Assembly (NCBI RefSeq): GCF_900096955.1
Contig: NZ_FMYL01000006.1
Location: 140,379 to 204,378, forward strand
Direction: 5' to 3'
DNA from: Acinetobacter boissieri
GTDB lineage: Bacteria > Pseudomonadota > Gammaproteobacteria > Pseudomonadales > Moraxellaceae
Length of the DNA stretch: 64,000 bases
The notes below the pieces were generated by a model. It worked only from the letters and a program-made list of their open reading frames with translations. It was not told the origin of the DNA and did not search any database. Below, piece by piece: positions 38,565 to 50,222 of this stretch (its first letter is position 1; each line of letters begins with the position of its first letter). The translations under genes and the position numbers were made by a program.

Positions 38565-39200
38565 TTACAATTGGATGAGATTATAGCGCAGTGCCAAATG
38601 AGTCATTTTCACATCACTATCGATATTTAGCTTTTCAAAAATACGGTAGCGATAGGTATTCACAGTTTTTACACTCACGAAAAGTTTATCTGCAATATCT
38701 TGTGCGCTATGGCAGTTTACAACCATCATTGCAACTTGCATTTCTCGTTCTGACAGTTGGTCAAAGGGTGACAATTGTTGGTCAGATAAGTAAGAACTTG
38801 CCAATTGTTCTGCAATATCTGCGCTGAAGTATTTACCACCTTGCATTACTTTTTTAATGGCACGAACCATTTCATCAATGGGTGCACCCTTTGTAATATA
38901 GCCTTTTGCACCTGCTTTAAGAATGAGTGATGGATAAGGCTCTTCAGCAAGACCGCTGACAGCAATAACACGTGTTTCGGGTACGCTTTGTACAATACGG
39001 CGTGTGGTTTCAATACCTCCGATACCGGGCATATTGACATCGAGTAAAACAATATGTGGATGATGTTGTTTGGTAAGTGTTAAAGCATCTTCACCAGATT
39101 CAGCTTCGGCAATAACATGGATACCGACTTGGTCTGCTAACATTCGACAAATACCAGTACGTACCAATTCGTGGTCATCTACGACTAAAACTGAAATCAC
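38565..39200 (-). CDS. gacA: GacA/UvrY-like response regulator (NarL/LuxR type)
   Basis: The 211-residue regulator has a receiver domain (1-120) with acidic residues Asp8/Asp9, phosphorylation site Asp54 ('VLLDVNMPG') and Lys in 'YITKGAP'. A LuxR-type helix-turn-helix follows ('LSEREMQVAMMVVNCHSAQDIADKLFVSVKTVNTYRYRIFEKL'). The opening 'VLVVDDHELVRTGICRMLAD' is very close to GacA. In Acinetobacter GacSA controls virulence, aromatic catabolism and motility, usually via Rsm RNAs. The cognate kinase gacS and uvrC are not adjacent. GAGG before the ATG supports the start. Confidence 0.88.
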   Translation of the reverse strand: MISVLVVDDHELVRTGICRMLADQVGIHVIAEAESGEDALTLTKQHHPHIVLLDVNMPGIGGIETTRRIVQSVPETRVIAVSGLAEEPYPSLILKAGAKGYITKGAPIDEMVRAIKKVMQGGKYFSADIAEQLASSYLSDQQLSPFDQLSEREMQVAMMVVNCHSAQDIADKLFVSVKTVNTYRYRIFEKLNIDSDVKMTHLALRYNLIQL

Positions 39201-39409
39201 ATTTTACCTCGTGGGTTAACTTTTTTGTTACATAAAGCAAATTAAACTTGCAATTTTACCATAAAGTTAGCAATGTTATCTTAAAACACAAACCTATATC
39301 GCATTTATGCGAAACCATTGGTTTGCAGTGTTCTGTTATACGCCAATGTAAGTCAATTGGTGAGTATAAGCAAATGTCTCTCAGCGTCCTTTGAGTCGAG
39401 TGTAATATC

Positions 39410-40435
39410 GTGAAAATTTTTAAAAAGATCTCGACATACTTTTTGGGTGTGTCACTGTGTATCGGGCTATCTAGCACAAGTTTTGCAGAGCTTCAGGTTA
39501 ATACTACGCCTATAGGTGTGCCTAAAGCACAGATCAGTTGGTCAGATGATGATGCTAAAAATCTCTTATCTAATGATGCTGATGAGGAAGATGCCCCAGA
39601 AGGGGGTACTGTTGTTTCAATTACTCAAAGACCGGGTACAACAACAAAGCCACCTCCTGTGTCAGATACTCGGTTTTTTAATAATGCAGGACCCATTGTA
39701 AAAGCAGGCTCAGCGTTAGTGATGGATGCTCAAACAGGTGAGGTGCTGTTTAGTAAAAATAGCAGTACAGCTCGTCCAATGGCTTCCATTACCAAACTTA
39801 TGACTGCTGTAGTGATTGCAGATGCCCACTTAAATATGTCTGAACAGATTACGTTAGATCAGGTTGACTTTGTTGGGCCTAAGCAAGCCAGTACAAAACT
39901 TCGTATCGGTGATCAAATGAACCGTGCTGAAGTTCTACTGATGGCACTCATGAAATCTGAAAACCCTGCTGCTGCTGCTTTAGCACGTACTTACCCGGGT
40001 GGGAAGGTCGCATTTATTAGTGCAATGAATTTAAAAGCACAACAATTAGGTATGCATTCTACACGCTATTTCGAATCTACGGGCTTAGATGCACGTAATG
40101 TCTCTTCTGCACGTGACTTAGCTATTTTGGTGGCTGAAGCATATAAATATGGGGCGATTCGTCAATTTTCATCAACAGCACATTATGACTTCGACTTAGG
40201 GTATCGCATGTTAAATGCCAGCAATACCAATGCTTTGGTTCGTAATGGCGGTTGGAACATTAATTTATCTAAAACAGGATTCATTAATGAAGCAGGGCGC
40301 TGTGTAGTGATGCATACGACTGTGAACTCACGTCCTGCAGTGGTTGTTTTGATGGGTGAACCTACAACAGAAGCTCGCAATGCTGATGCGACAGATCTCT
40401 TAAATTGGCTGAGTGCTTTGCCCAAAGATGCTTAG
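39410..40435 (+). CDS. pbpG: D-alanyl-D-alanine endopeptidase, PBP7/8 type
   Basis: The 341-residue low-molecular-mass penicillin-binding protein has a signal peptide cleaved near 'TSFA' (about 27) and an acidic spacer (40-65, 'DADEEDAPEGG'). The S11 peptidase motifs follow in order: 'SITK' nucleophile, 'SEN' ('LMKSENPAAA') and 'KTG' ('LSKTGF'). PBP7 cleaves peptide cross-links in the cell wall, and pbpG of A. baumannii is implicated in serum survival. The start is a GTG at 39410 with a weak ribosome site. The acidic insert is an oddity compared with E. coli PBP7. Confidence 0.87.
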   Translation: MKIFKKISTYFLGVSLCIGLSSTSFAELQVNTTPIGVPKAQISWSDDDAKNLLSNDADEEDAPEGGTVVSITQRPGTTTKPPPVSDTRFFNNAGPIVKAGSALVMDAQTGEVLFSKNSSTARPMASITKLMTAVVIADAHLNMSEQITLDQVDFVGPKQASTKLRIGDQMNRAEVLLMALMKSENPAAAALARTYPGGKVAFISAMNLKAQQLGMHSTRYFESTGLDARNVSSARDLAILVAEAYKYGAIRQFSSTAHYDFDLGYRMLNASNTNALVRNGGWNINLSKTGFINEAGRCVVMHTTVNSRPAVVVLMGEPTTEARNADATDLLNWLSALPKDA

Positions 40436-40450
40436 TGTTTTATCGGTAAT

Positions 40451-40480
40451 AAAAAACCCTGTTTGAAAACAAGGTTTTTT
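40451..40480. terminator. bidirectional terminator, pbpG / thrC
   Basis: AAAAAACCCTGTT and AACAAGGTTTTTT form a near-perfect stem (one mismatch) with A and T tracts, between the converging pbpG and thrC genes. Confidence 0.8.
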
Positions 40481-40494
40481 ATTACGACTCTATA

Positions 40495-41634
40495 TTACAT
40501 GTTTGCTAAAATAGAGGTTTTCACATCATTCATTGTGGCATCAATGGTGAGCATGACAGCATCGGCACATTGTTTGATGGCAGTATCTGGATCTTTTAAG
40601 CCATTGCCCGTTACAGTACAGACAATTACTGAACCTTCAGCAATTTTACCGGCTTTAATATCACGAATTGCACCACCAAGAGATGCCGCAGATGCTGGTT
40701 CTACAAACACACCTTCGTACATAGATAACATGCGCTGTGCTTCTAAAATTTCACTGTCTTGCAGTTCATCGAACCAGCCATTTGAGTCACGTACTACAGC
40801 TTTAGCATGGTTCCAGCTTTGAGGGTTACCAATACGAATCGCTGTAGCAACTGTTTCAGGTGATTCAATTGGTGCACCACGTAAAAATGGTGCAGCACCT
40901 GATGCCTGATAGCCAACCATTTGTGGTAGACCTTTAGGTTTTGGCCCTGTGAACTGGTCTGTTTGCGCATCGTAAATCACTTGCTCAAATTCGCCAACAG
41001 GTTGGTTCGCCACTGCTTCTGTGTAACCCATCCAGTGTGCAGTAATATTTCCTGCATTACCTACAGGTAAACAATGGTAGTCAGGTGCACGGCCTAAAGC
41101 TTCAACCACTTCATAAGCAATGGTTTTTTGACCTTGTAAACGGTATGGATTAATTGAGTTTACAATAGTGACCGGTGCTTCATTGGCAATTTCTTTGACC
41201 AAACGCATACCATCGTCAAAATTACCACGAATTTGCATGGTAATTGCACCATACATCATGGCTTGAGCAAGTTTACCCATGGCAATTTTGCCTTCAGGAA
41301 TCAGTACAAATGCTTTGATACCTGCACGTGCTGCATAAGCTGCAGCTGCTGCTGATGTATTTCCTGTAGATGCACAAATAATCGCTTTAGAGCCTTCTTC
41401 AACAGCCTTGGTTACAGCCATTGTCATACCACGGTCTTTAAACGATCCGGTTGGATTTAGGCCTTCATATTTGACATAAATTTCAACATCTTTACCAATA
41501 ATACGTGGAATATTTTCAAGCTTAATCAGTGGTGTATTACCTTCACCCAAAGAAATTGCACGTGTATTTTGAGATACAGGTAAACGATCACGATAACGAT
41601 CTACAAGACCAGTATAACGATTGGCATTCGACAT
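40495..41634 (-). CDS. thrC: threonine synthase
   Basis: ThrC converts O-phosphohomoserine to threonine using PLP. The 379-residue protein has the Schiff-base Lys in 'NPTGSFKDRGMTMA', the phosphate-binding 'CASTGNTSAAAAAYAARAG' and 'GNAGNITAHWMGY'. The length matches the shorter class of threonine synthase. GGAAC upstream on the minus strand supports ATG 41634; the frame is open 16 codons further but those residues are not family-like. It follows hom, its pathway predecessor, by 61 bp. Confidence 0.95.
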   Translation of the reverse strand: MSNANRYTGLVDRYRDRLPVSQNTRAISLGEGNTPLIKLENIPRIIGKDVEIYVKYEGLNPTGSFKDRGMTMAVTKAVEEGSKAIICASTGNTSAAAAAYAARAGIKAFVLIPEGKIAMGKLAQAMMYGAITMQIRGNFDDGMRLVKEIANEAPVTIVNSINPYRLQGQKTIAYEVVEALGRAPDYHCLPVGNAGNITAHWMGYTEAVANQPVGEFEQVIYDAQTDQFTGPKPKGLPQMVGYQASGAAPFLRGAPIESPETVATAIRIGNPQSWNHAKAVVRDSNGWFDELQDSEILEAQRMLSMYEGVFVEPASAASLGGAIRDIKAGKIAEGSVIVCTVTGNGLKDPDTAIKQCADAVMLTIDATMNDVKTSILANM

Positions 41635-41695
41635 GATGATGTTCCAAAATTTGTTAAAGCGGGTGAGGCATTGAATCCTCACCAGTGAAAGTTGA

Positions 41696-42997
41696 TTAGC
41701 TATCGAGCGATTCTAAACGAATTCTCATCACTTCGCCATGTGTTGCAGGCAATGCTTGAATTTGTGAAATGGCTTCGTCCATTTTAGACTCTACAATAGG
41801 GTCTGTCATAATCACAATGGGTACACGGTTTTTAAGACGCGGTTGTTGTAAAATCGCATCAATACTAATACCACAGTTGCTTAAAATAGTGGTGATGTTT
41901 GCTAATACGCCAGTGCGGTCATCAACATTCACACGTAAGTAATAGCCGGTTGTAAACTCTTCGCGGCTTAAAATATTAATGTCTTCGAGTGATTCAAAGG
42001 CCAATTGTGGAATAGTACCTGAACCATCTTCTGTATAAGAAATATCACGTACAATATCAATAATATCTGCGACAACTGCAGAAGCTGTTGGGCCACCACC
42101 TGCACCTGGGCCTGAATACATGGTTTGACCGACAGCGCTGGCTTTTACAGAGACTGCATTTTGTACGCCGTTAATACTTGCAAGAGGTTGTTCTTTCGGA
42201 ATAAGCGTAGGGTGTACACGAAGCTCAATGCCTTTTGGAGCACGGCGAGCAATACCAAGGTGTTTAATACAAAAACCAAGTTCTTCGGCATACTGCACAT
42301 CTTGTGCCGTAATTTTGCTAATACCTTCGGTATAGACTTTGTCAAACTGTAATGGAATACCAAATGCAATTGATGCTAATAAGGTGAGTTTATGCGCGGC
42401 ATCAATACCTTCAACGTCAAAAGTTGGATCGGCTTCTGCATAGCCAAGTTCTTGTGCTTCTTTGAGTACATCAGCAAATGGTCGAGCTTTGTCACGCATT
42501 TCCGTTAAAATAAAATTACCTGTGCCGTTGATAATTCCTGCAAGCCATTCAATACGGTTTGCGGCTAAGCCTTCACGCATGACTTTAATAATTGGAATAC
42601 CACCTGCAACAGCGGCTTCATAAGCAATTTGTACAGTGTGTTGATCCGCAGATGCAAAGAGCTCATTGCCACACTCTGCAAGTAGTGCTTTATTTGCTGT
42701 CACAACTTGTTTGCCGTGTTTGATTGCTTCAAGGAAGATTTCTTTCGCAGGAGAAAGGCCACCAATGAGTTCAATGACAACATCTACATCGGGCTGACGT
42801 ACGATTTCTAATAGGTTCGCGCTTTGTTGAATACCTTCAAGGTTAAGGTCTGGACGTGGGCGACGAGTACCAACATGGGTAATTTGAATTTCTCGACCTG
42901 TACGGCGTTTAATTTCTTTGGCATTTTCTTGTAATAGTTGTAGCACACCAGCACCGACAGTGCCTAGGCCAAGGATGGCCAAACGAACAGGTTTCAC
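41696..42997 (-). CDS. hom: homoserine dehydrogenase
   Basis: Hom reduces aspartate semialdehyde to homoserine, the branch point to threonine and methionine. The 433-residue protein has the NAD(P) motif 'LGLGTVGAGV', catalytic-domain segments 'GGIPIIKVMREGLAANRIEWLAGIINGTGNFILTEM' and 'YAEADPTFDVEGIDAAHKL', and a C-terminal ACT domain ('DRTGVLANITTILSNCGISI') for threonine feedback. The start is a GTG at 42997 with GGAG 6-9 bases upstream. It is transcribed with thrC. Confidence 0.95.
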   Translation of the reverse strand: MKPVRLAILGLGTVGAGVLQLLQENAKEIKRRTGREIQITHVGTRRPRPDLNLEGIQQSANLLEIVRQPDVDVVIELIGGLSPAKEIFLEAIKHGKQVVTANKALLAECGNELFASADQHTVQIAYEAAVAGGIPIIKVMREGLAANRIEWLAGIINGTGNFILTEMRDKARPFADVLKEAQELGYAEADPTFDVEGIDAAHKLTLLASIAFGIPLQFDKVYTEGISKITAQDVQYAEELGFCIKHLGIARRAPKGIELRVHPTLIPKEQPLASINGVQNAVSVKASAVGQTMYSGPGAGGGPTASAVVADIIDIVRDISYTEDGSGTIPQLAFESLEDINILSREEFTTGYYLRVNVDDRTGVLANITTILSNCGISIDAILQQPRLKNRVPIVIMTDPIVESKMDEAISQIQALPATHGEVMRIRLESLDS

Positions 42998-43096
42998 GTT
43001 ACACTCCAAAAATAATCTAACGATTGACTTTAGATCATAGCTAAAAAAAATGAGATTACATAGGTAAAGATGTGTGAATCTTTACCTATTTTCTAA

Positions 43097-43912
43097 TTAT
43101 TTGCTTAAACGCTTCGCCAAGTCATCTGCTGTGAGGTAGCCACCAAGATAATGCCCGTCTTGGCTATAAATCGCAGGTGTACCATTGACACCAATTTTTA
43201 CGCCTAACATGTATTGTTCTTTGACAGGATTTTTACATTCTTCTGCAGTGATATTTTCACCTTTCGCTACGGCTGCAAATGCAGCTTTACGGTCTTTGCT
43301 ACACCAAATGCTTTGCATGTTTGGGTAGAATTGTTCACCACGTGGCCATGCAATATAACGTACCTCTATACCTTTGGCGCTAATTTCAGGCAATGACTCG
43401 TGTAGTTTATGGCAATAAGGGCAACTTGCATCTGTAAACACATAAACGACATGTTGTGTTTTTCCTTGCGCTGGGTAGACAATTAGGTCTTTATTGTCTA
43501 AAGCTGCAAATAATTTCTTATTTTCTACTGCTTGAAGATCTTCACCAATATTATGAATTTTACCATCACCAAGACCTAAAATATCACCCTGAATTACATA
43601 TTTTCCATCTGCTGTTGCATAAATAGAAGGCGCACCTTCAAGATTGACCCAGTAGATGTTTGGTACTTCAGTTTTTTTAATATCTGTGATTTTAATATTA
43701 ATATTTGATTTTTTGAATTGTTCTTGGAATGTTGTGATGAGGCGCTGTTTTTCATTGCGCTCTAAAATTGGTGATGCTTCACCTGTTGCAGGTGTTGTCG
43801 CCGTAAACGTATCACTTTTTTGTTCATTGGCTTTATCTTTTGAGCAGCCTGAAAGCAATGCAGTGAGCGTAAGAGTACAGGCTACAGCTATTTTAGTATA
43901 ACGAAAGAACAT
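43097..43912 (-). CDS. dsbC: DsbC-type thiol:disulfide isomerase, predicted lipoprotein
   Basis: DsbC corrects wrong disulfides in the periplasm. The 271-residue protein has the dimerisation domain (about 55-135) and a thioredoxin fold with the active site C164-P-Y-C167 ('DASCPYCHKL') and the cis-Pro loop 'VNGTPAIYS'. The leader ends in a perfect lipobox, LLSGC (Cys23), followed by a charged, flexible linker of about 25 residues, so the enzyme is probably anchored in the outer membrane. E. coli DsbC is soluble. It sits between xerD and hom, matching the E. coli xerD-dsbC linkage. Confidence 0.9.
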   Translation of the reverse strand: MFFRYTKIAVACTLTLTALLSGCSKDKANEQKSDTFTATTPATGEASPILERNEKQRLITTFQEQFKKSNINIKITDIKKTEVPNIYWVNLEGAPSIYATADGKYVIQGDILGLGDGKIHNIGEDLQAVENKKLFAALDNKDLIVYPAQGKTQHVVYVFTDASCPYCHKLHESLPEISAKGIEVRYIAWPRGEQFYPNMQSIWCSKDRKAAFAAVAKGENITAEECKNPVKEQYMLGVKIGVNGTPAIYSQDGHYLGGYLTADDLAKRLSK

Positions 43913-44022
43913 AAAAAACCTTTATTAGTCAAAAAAGAGTCAACAACTGATGGCTAGCATAACAAAAATATATCTTATATTTGTGAAATTTCATGGTGTA
44001 AATGTCACAAGCCATTTTATGG

Positions 44023-44952
44023 CTAGCCTCTAGGATGAAACTGTTCATGGAGCTGTTGTAAGCGAACTTGTGCTACATGCGTATAAATTTGAGTGGTGGA
44101 TAAATCTTGATGTCCGAGTAGCATTTGTACTACACGTAGATCTGCGCCATGATTAATCAAATGCGTAGCAAAAGCATGACGTAGGGTATGCGGTGAGAGG
44201 GGAGCGTTAATATTGGCAATCAGTGCATATCTTTTAATCATATACCAAAAGTTTTGTCGGCTCATCACACCACCATTTTGGGTGAGAAACACATAGTCGA
44301 TTGTGCTTTGGTAGAGTTTGGGTCGTGCTTCATTGAGGTATTTCTCGAGCCACTCTATAGCTGTTAAGCCTAACGGAACAAGGCGTTCCTTATTTCCTTT
44401 CCCTTTAATTCGAATAAATCCTTGTTTGAGGTTGAGCCGATCTGTTTCAAGAGTAATGAGTTCGGTGACCCGTAAACCTGATGCGTATAGTACTTCAAAC
44501 ATGGCTCGATCACGTAAGCCGAGTGTCGTATTCGTATCTGGTGCGTATATGAGTGCTTCGACATCTTGCTCACTCAAATCTTTAGGCAAGGCTTGGCCAA
44601 GTTTTGGGCTTTTATGTTGCGCTAGAGGGTTATCTGTACGTAATTTTTGTTCGCGCAAGAATTTAAAAAAAGAGCGTAATGCTGACAATATCCGAGCAAT
44701 TGAACGTGGACTTTTATCTTGAACTTTGAGTGTGTCGAGTACAGTGGAAATATGTTCGTGATTCCAATAAGGAATCGGGTCTTTGCTGAAGGTTGCACAC
44801 TGCACTAAATCGCTTAAATAGGCATTACGTGTATGTGGACTGACTGAGTTAGCGACCAAATAATCACGGTAAGTACGTAAAAAAGGCATGCTTGCTGGAA
44901 TATTTATAGCACTTGGCGTACGTGGTTTTTTATTGGTTGGCATATTTAACAT
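44023..44952 (-). CDS. xerD: tyrosine recombinase XerD
   Basis: XerD, with XerC, resolves chromosome dimers at dif and plasmid multimers. The 309-residue protein has the SAM-like N-terminal domain ('FLRTYRDYLVANSVSPHTRNAYLSDLVQ') and the catalytic domain with Arg in 'YASGLRVTELI', Lys in the 'GKGNKERLVPL' hairpin, His-x-x-Arg in 'PHTLRHAFATHLINHG', His in 'LLGHQDLSTTQIYTHV' and the nucleophile Tyr. Two starts (44952, 44943) are possible and neither has a clear ribosome site. No dif-like element was seen. Confidence 0.92.
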   Translation of the reverse strand: MLNMPTNKKPRTPSAINIPASMPFLRTYRDYLVANSVSPHTRNAYLSDLVQCATFSKDPIPYWNHEHISTVLDTLKVQDKSPRSIARILSALRSFFKFLREQKLRTDNPLAQHKSPKLGQALPKDLSEQDVEALIYAPDTNTTLGLRDRAMFEVLYASGLRVTELITLETDRLNLKQGFIRIKGKGNKERLVPLGLTAIEWLEKYLNEARPKLYQSTIDYVFLTQNGGVMSRQNFWYMIKRYALIANINAPLSPHTLRHAFATHLINHGADLRVVQMLLGHQDLSTTQIYTHVAQVRLQQLHEQFHPRG

Positions 44953-45028
44953 AATAAATAAAATTAATTTAATGTAAATTGACGCTAAAGTCGATGCATG
45001 AGATTAAATTTGTTCACATTTACAACAT

Positions 45029-45056
45029 ATAAATTATTCTCATTTCGTTTTATAAT
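45029..45056 (+). promoter_or_regulatory. feo promoter with Fur-like operator
   Basis: A perfect TATAAT (45051-45056) is overlapped upstream by a segment (45029-45047) whose reverse complement contains AATGAGAATAATTTAT, matching the 19-bp Fur consensus at about 11 positions. Iron-Fur repression of an Fe(II) uptake operon is expected. The -10 position also excludes the upstream frame start at 45056. Confidence 0.45.
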
Positions 45057-45082
45057 TGCAAAAAAGGTATGGAATCATTACG

Positions 45083-45346
45083 GTGCGATTATCAGAGTTA
45101 AAAGTCAAGCAAGCTGCTATTGTTCAAAGCGTGAGCGGCCATTCTTCTGAAACAGAGCAAAGTGATTTAATCGCAAGTCGACTAGAAACACTCGGTTTTG
45201 TACCTGGAGTACAGGTGAAAGTGATTGCACGAGGTATTTTCGGTGGAGATCCAGTCTTAATTCAAGTTGGATTCACCCGTTTTGCATTACGCAAATCTGA
45301 AGCAGAAAAAATTGAAGTCAGTTTGGAACTAGGAGTTTCCGCATGA
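45083..45346 (+). CDS. feoA: ferrous iron transport protein A
   Basis: FeoA is a small SH3-like cytoplasmic protein that supports FeoB-driven Fe(II) import. The 87-residue protein has 'ASRLETLGFVPGVQVKVIARGIFGGDPVLIQVGFTRFALRKSEAEKI', the usual FeoA core. The start is taken as GTG 45083 (MRLSELK), with GGA about 8 bases upstream; an in-frame TTG at 45056 lies on the promoter -10. Its stop overlaps feoB by 4 bp. Confidence 0.92.
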   Translation: MRLSELKVKQAAIVQSVSGHSSETEQSDLIASRLETLGFVPGVQVKVIARGIFGGDPVLIQVGFTRFALRKSEAEKIEVSLELGVSA

Positions 45347-47196
45347 GTGAAGGGCTTAGAGTCGCCTTAGTTGGAAACCCAAATTGTGGTAAGACCTCAG
45401 TGTTTAATCAGCTTACTGGTACGCGGCAGAAAGTGGGGAACTATGCCGGTGTGACCGTAGAGCGTAAGGTTGGTTTTTTTAATTTACCTTCTGGCCAGCA
45501 GGTACGTGTTTTAGATTTACCAGGGACTTATAGTTTAAATGCCACTAGTCCAGATGAAGCAGTGACTCGAGATGTATGCTTGGGAAAAATTGACGGTGAA
45601 GTACAACAAGATGCTTTTTTATGTATTGTTGATGCCACCAATTTAAGTTTACATTTGGGTTTGGTACTTGAAGTGATTGCTTTGGGTAAGCCTGTGCTTG
45701 TTGTTTTGAATATGATGGATGAAGTACGTCGCCGTGGTATTCAAATTAACGTACAAAAACTCTCTGAATATTTAGGTGTAGCTGTTGTTGAAACGGTTGC
45801 TAAAAATACATCAGGCGTAAGTAACTTGATTAAGGCATTACAAGAGCAACGTTTTTCTTTTGCATCACATGAAATAAATCAACTGAGTGGTACATCGCAT
45901 CAAAAAGTACAACGTATTTTAAATGATGTAGTGGTATATGTGGACAAAGAAGATAAACGTACTGAGTTTTTAGACCGTATTTTTTTACATCCGGTACTTG
46001 GCTTAGTGACTTTAGCATTGCTGATGTTTATTGTCTTTCAGGCTGTATTTACATGGGCCGCCCCTTTTATGGACAGTATTGAAGGGGCTTTTAAATGGCT
46101 TGGTGAGTTTGTTGGCGGCATGATTTCACACCCCCTACTACATAGTTTAGTGGTAGATGGGATTGTTGCAGGTGCAGGCAGTGTGGTGGTGTTTTTACCA
46201 CAAATTATTATTTTATTTTTCTTTATTCTATTACTTGAAGAAACAGGATATTTACCACGCGCTGCTTTTTTGCTTGATAAGCTTATGTACAAAGCTGGCT
46301 TAAGTGGTCGTTCATTTATCCCACTGTTATCGAGTTTTGCATGTGCTATTCCGGGCATTATGGCAACTCGAACGATTAATGATTCACGAGATCGCCTGAC
46401 GACCATTTTAGTTGCACCGCTAATGACGTGTTCAGCACGCTTACCTGTGTATGCCTTACTGATTTCAGCATTTATTCCAAATAAAACGGTATTGGGATTT
46501 CTGAGTTTACAGGGTTTAGTGTTATTTGCGCTATATATGGCAGGGATTGTAAGTGCGCTGGTCGTAGCTTCTGTGATTAAATTGTTTCGTAAAGATAAAT
46601 CTGAATATGCTTTACTGATGGAGTTACCAAGTTATCAGTTACCAAGTGTAAAAAGTATTGCCATTGGCTTACTAGACCGAGGTAAAATCTTCTTAAAGCG
46701 TGTCGGTGGTATTATTTTTGCGCTGTCTATTTTGCTCTGGTTTTTGTGTACATTCCCACAACCGCCAGAACATGCCGTGCTCCCTGCCATTGACTATAGT
46801 TTCGCTGGACGTTTAGGGCAAATTATACAGCCGCTATTTGCCCCGATTGGTTTTAATTGGCAAATTTGTATTGCACTGATTCCCGCTATGGCTGCACGTG
46901 AAGTGGTGGTTGCCTCACTTGGGACAGTATATGCATTGTCTGGTGCGAGCGACGATGAGGTGGCACAAGGCTTATCGCACTTGATTAGCTCACCCACGTC
47001 TGGTTGGACAATTGCTACAGGCTTATCTTTGTTGGTGTGGTTTATTTATGCACCGCATTGTTTAGCAACACTCGCAACGGTACGCCGTGAAACAGGTTCT
47101 TGGCGTATGGTGGCATTTATGACAATTTATTTGTTTGGTTTGGCTTATTTAGCAGCCTTTCTGACCTATCAAATTGCCTTACATTATTTTGGCTAA
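45343..47196 (+). CDS. feoB: ferrous iron transport protein B
   Basis: FeoB is the inner-membrane Fe(II) permease with an N-terminal GTPase. The 617-residue protein has G1 'GNPNCGKTS' (11-19), G3 'DLPGTYSLNA', G4 'NMMDE', a helical GDI-like domain, and a membrane part with two Gate domains ('LEETGYLPRAAFLLDKLM', 'SFACAIPGIMATRTI', 'PLMTCSARLPVYALL'). It is shorter than the 773-residue E. coli protein mainly at the C-terminus. ATGA overlap with feoA gives translational coupling. Confidence 0.96.
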   Translation: MSEGLRVALVGNPNCGKTSVFNQLTGTRQKVGNYAGVTVERKVGFFNLPSGQQVRVLDLPGTYSLNATSPDEAVTRDVCLGKIDGEVQQDAFLCIVDATNLSLHLGLVLEVIALGKPVLVVLNMMDEVRRRGIQINVQKLSEYLGVAVVETVAKNTSGVSNLIKALQEQRFSFASHEINQLSGTSHQKVQRILNDVVVYVDKEDKRTEFLDRIFLHPVLGLVTLALLMFIVFQAVFTWAAPFMDSIEGAFKWLGEFVGGMISHPLLHSLVVDGIVAGAGSVVVFLPQIIILFFFILLLEETGYLPRAAFLLDKLMYKAGLSGRSFIPLLSSFACAIPGIMATRTINDSRDRLTTILVAPLMTCSARLPVYALLISAFIPNKTVLGFLSLQGLVLFALYMAGIVSALVVASVIKLFRKDKSEYALLMELPSYQLPSVKSIAIGLLDRGKIFLKRVGGIIFALSILLWFLCTFPQPPEHAVLPAIDYSFAGRLGQIIQPLFAPIGFNWQICIALIPAMAAREVVVASLGTVYALSGASDDEVAQGLSHLISSPTSGWTIATGLSLLVWFIYAPHCLATLATVRRETGSWRMVAFMTIYLFGLAYLAAFLTYQIALHYFG

Positions 47197-47213
47197 AATC
47201 GAAGGAGGCTAAA

Positions 47214-47465
47214 ATGGTTGAAGTGGTGATTATTGCAGCACTGGTGATATGGAGTACGGTGTATACCTTTAAAAAAGTATTTCCGCAATCCGCATTTAAA
47301 GTGTTTACAGCACTAGCCAATATTTTTGAGCAACAGAAACTGCATAAGTTGGCCAGTTGGATTCGTCCACCTATGGTGACTGGTTGTGGTGGCGGGTGTG
47401 GCTGTAGTTCAGATGAAAAAACACAAAAAGTGGTGGACAGTGTAAAAGCAGTGAAGTGGAAATAA
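47214..47465 (+). CDS. small FeoB-associated Cys/Gly-rich membrane protein
   Basis: This 83-residue protein has one N-terminal membrane helix (residues 2-17, 'VEVVIIAALVIWSTVYTF'), an amphipathic basic middle ('QQKLHKLASWIRPP') and a cysteine cluster 'TGCGGGCGCSSDE' near residues 57-67. It starts 17 bp after feoB with a consensus GGAGG site at 6 bases, so it is the third feo gene. It resembles DUF6587-type proteins and is not the winged-helix FeoC of enterics. The three clustered Cys could bind Fe(II); function is inferred from position. Confidence 0.75.
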   Translation: MVEVVIIAALVIWSTVYTFKKVFPQSAFKVFTALANIFEQQKLHKLASWIRPPMVTGCGGGCGCSSDEKTQKVVDSVKAVKWK

Positions 47466-47486
47466 TATTTTAGTCACCTGTCGAAT

Positions 47487-47513
47487 AAAAGGTCACCCAA
47501 GCGGTGGCTTTTT
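47487..47513 (+). terminator. terminator of the feo operon
   Basis: AAAGGTCACC and GGTGGCTTTTT pair through two G-U wobbles around a 5-base loop and end in a T tract, 22 bases after the third feo gene. Confidence 0.75.
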
Positions 47514-47556
47514 ACTTGAATAACACAAAAAAACCTTTGTTATATTTAATCTATAA

Positions 47557-50182
<2,626 letters not shown>

Positions 50183-50191
50183 TTTTTAAAT

Positions 50192-50222
50192 CAGACATGC
50201 TAAACCACATTTAGCATGTCTG
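50192..50222. terminator. strong bidirectional hairpin, ftsW / gluQRS
   Basis: CAGACATGCTAAA and TTTAGCATGTCTG form a perfect 13-bp stem with a 5-base loop between the converging ftsW and gluQRS genes. The T tracts are short, so it may work with Rho or mainly protect 3' ends. Confidence 0.65.

Noticed and set aside
44023..44952. Tyrosine recombinase as sign of an integrated element
   Set aside because: The xerD-dsbC-hom-thrC order and full XerD motifs mark it as the chromosomal dimer-resolution recombinase. No att sites or phage genes nearby.
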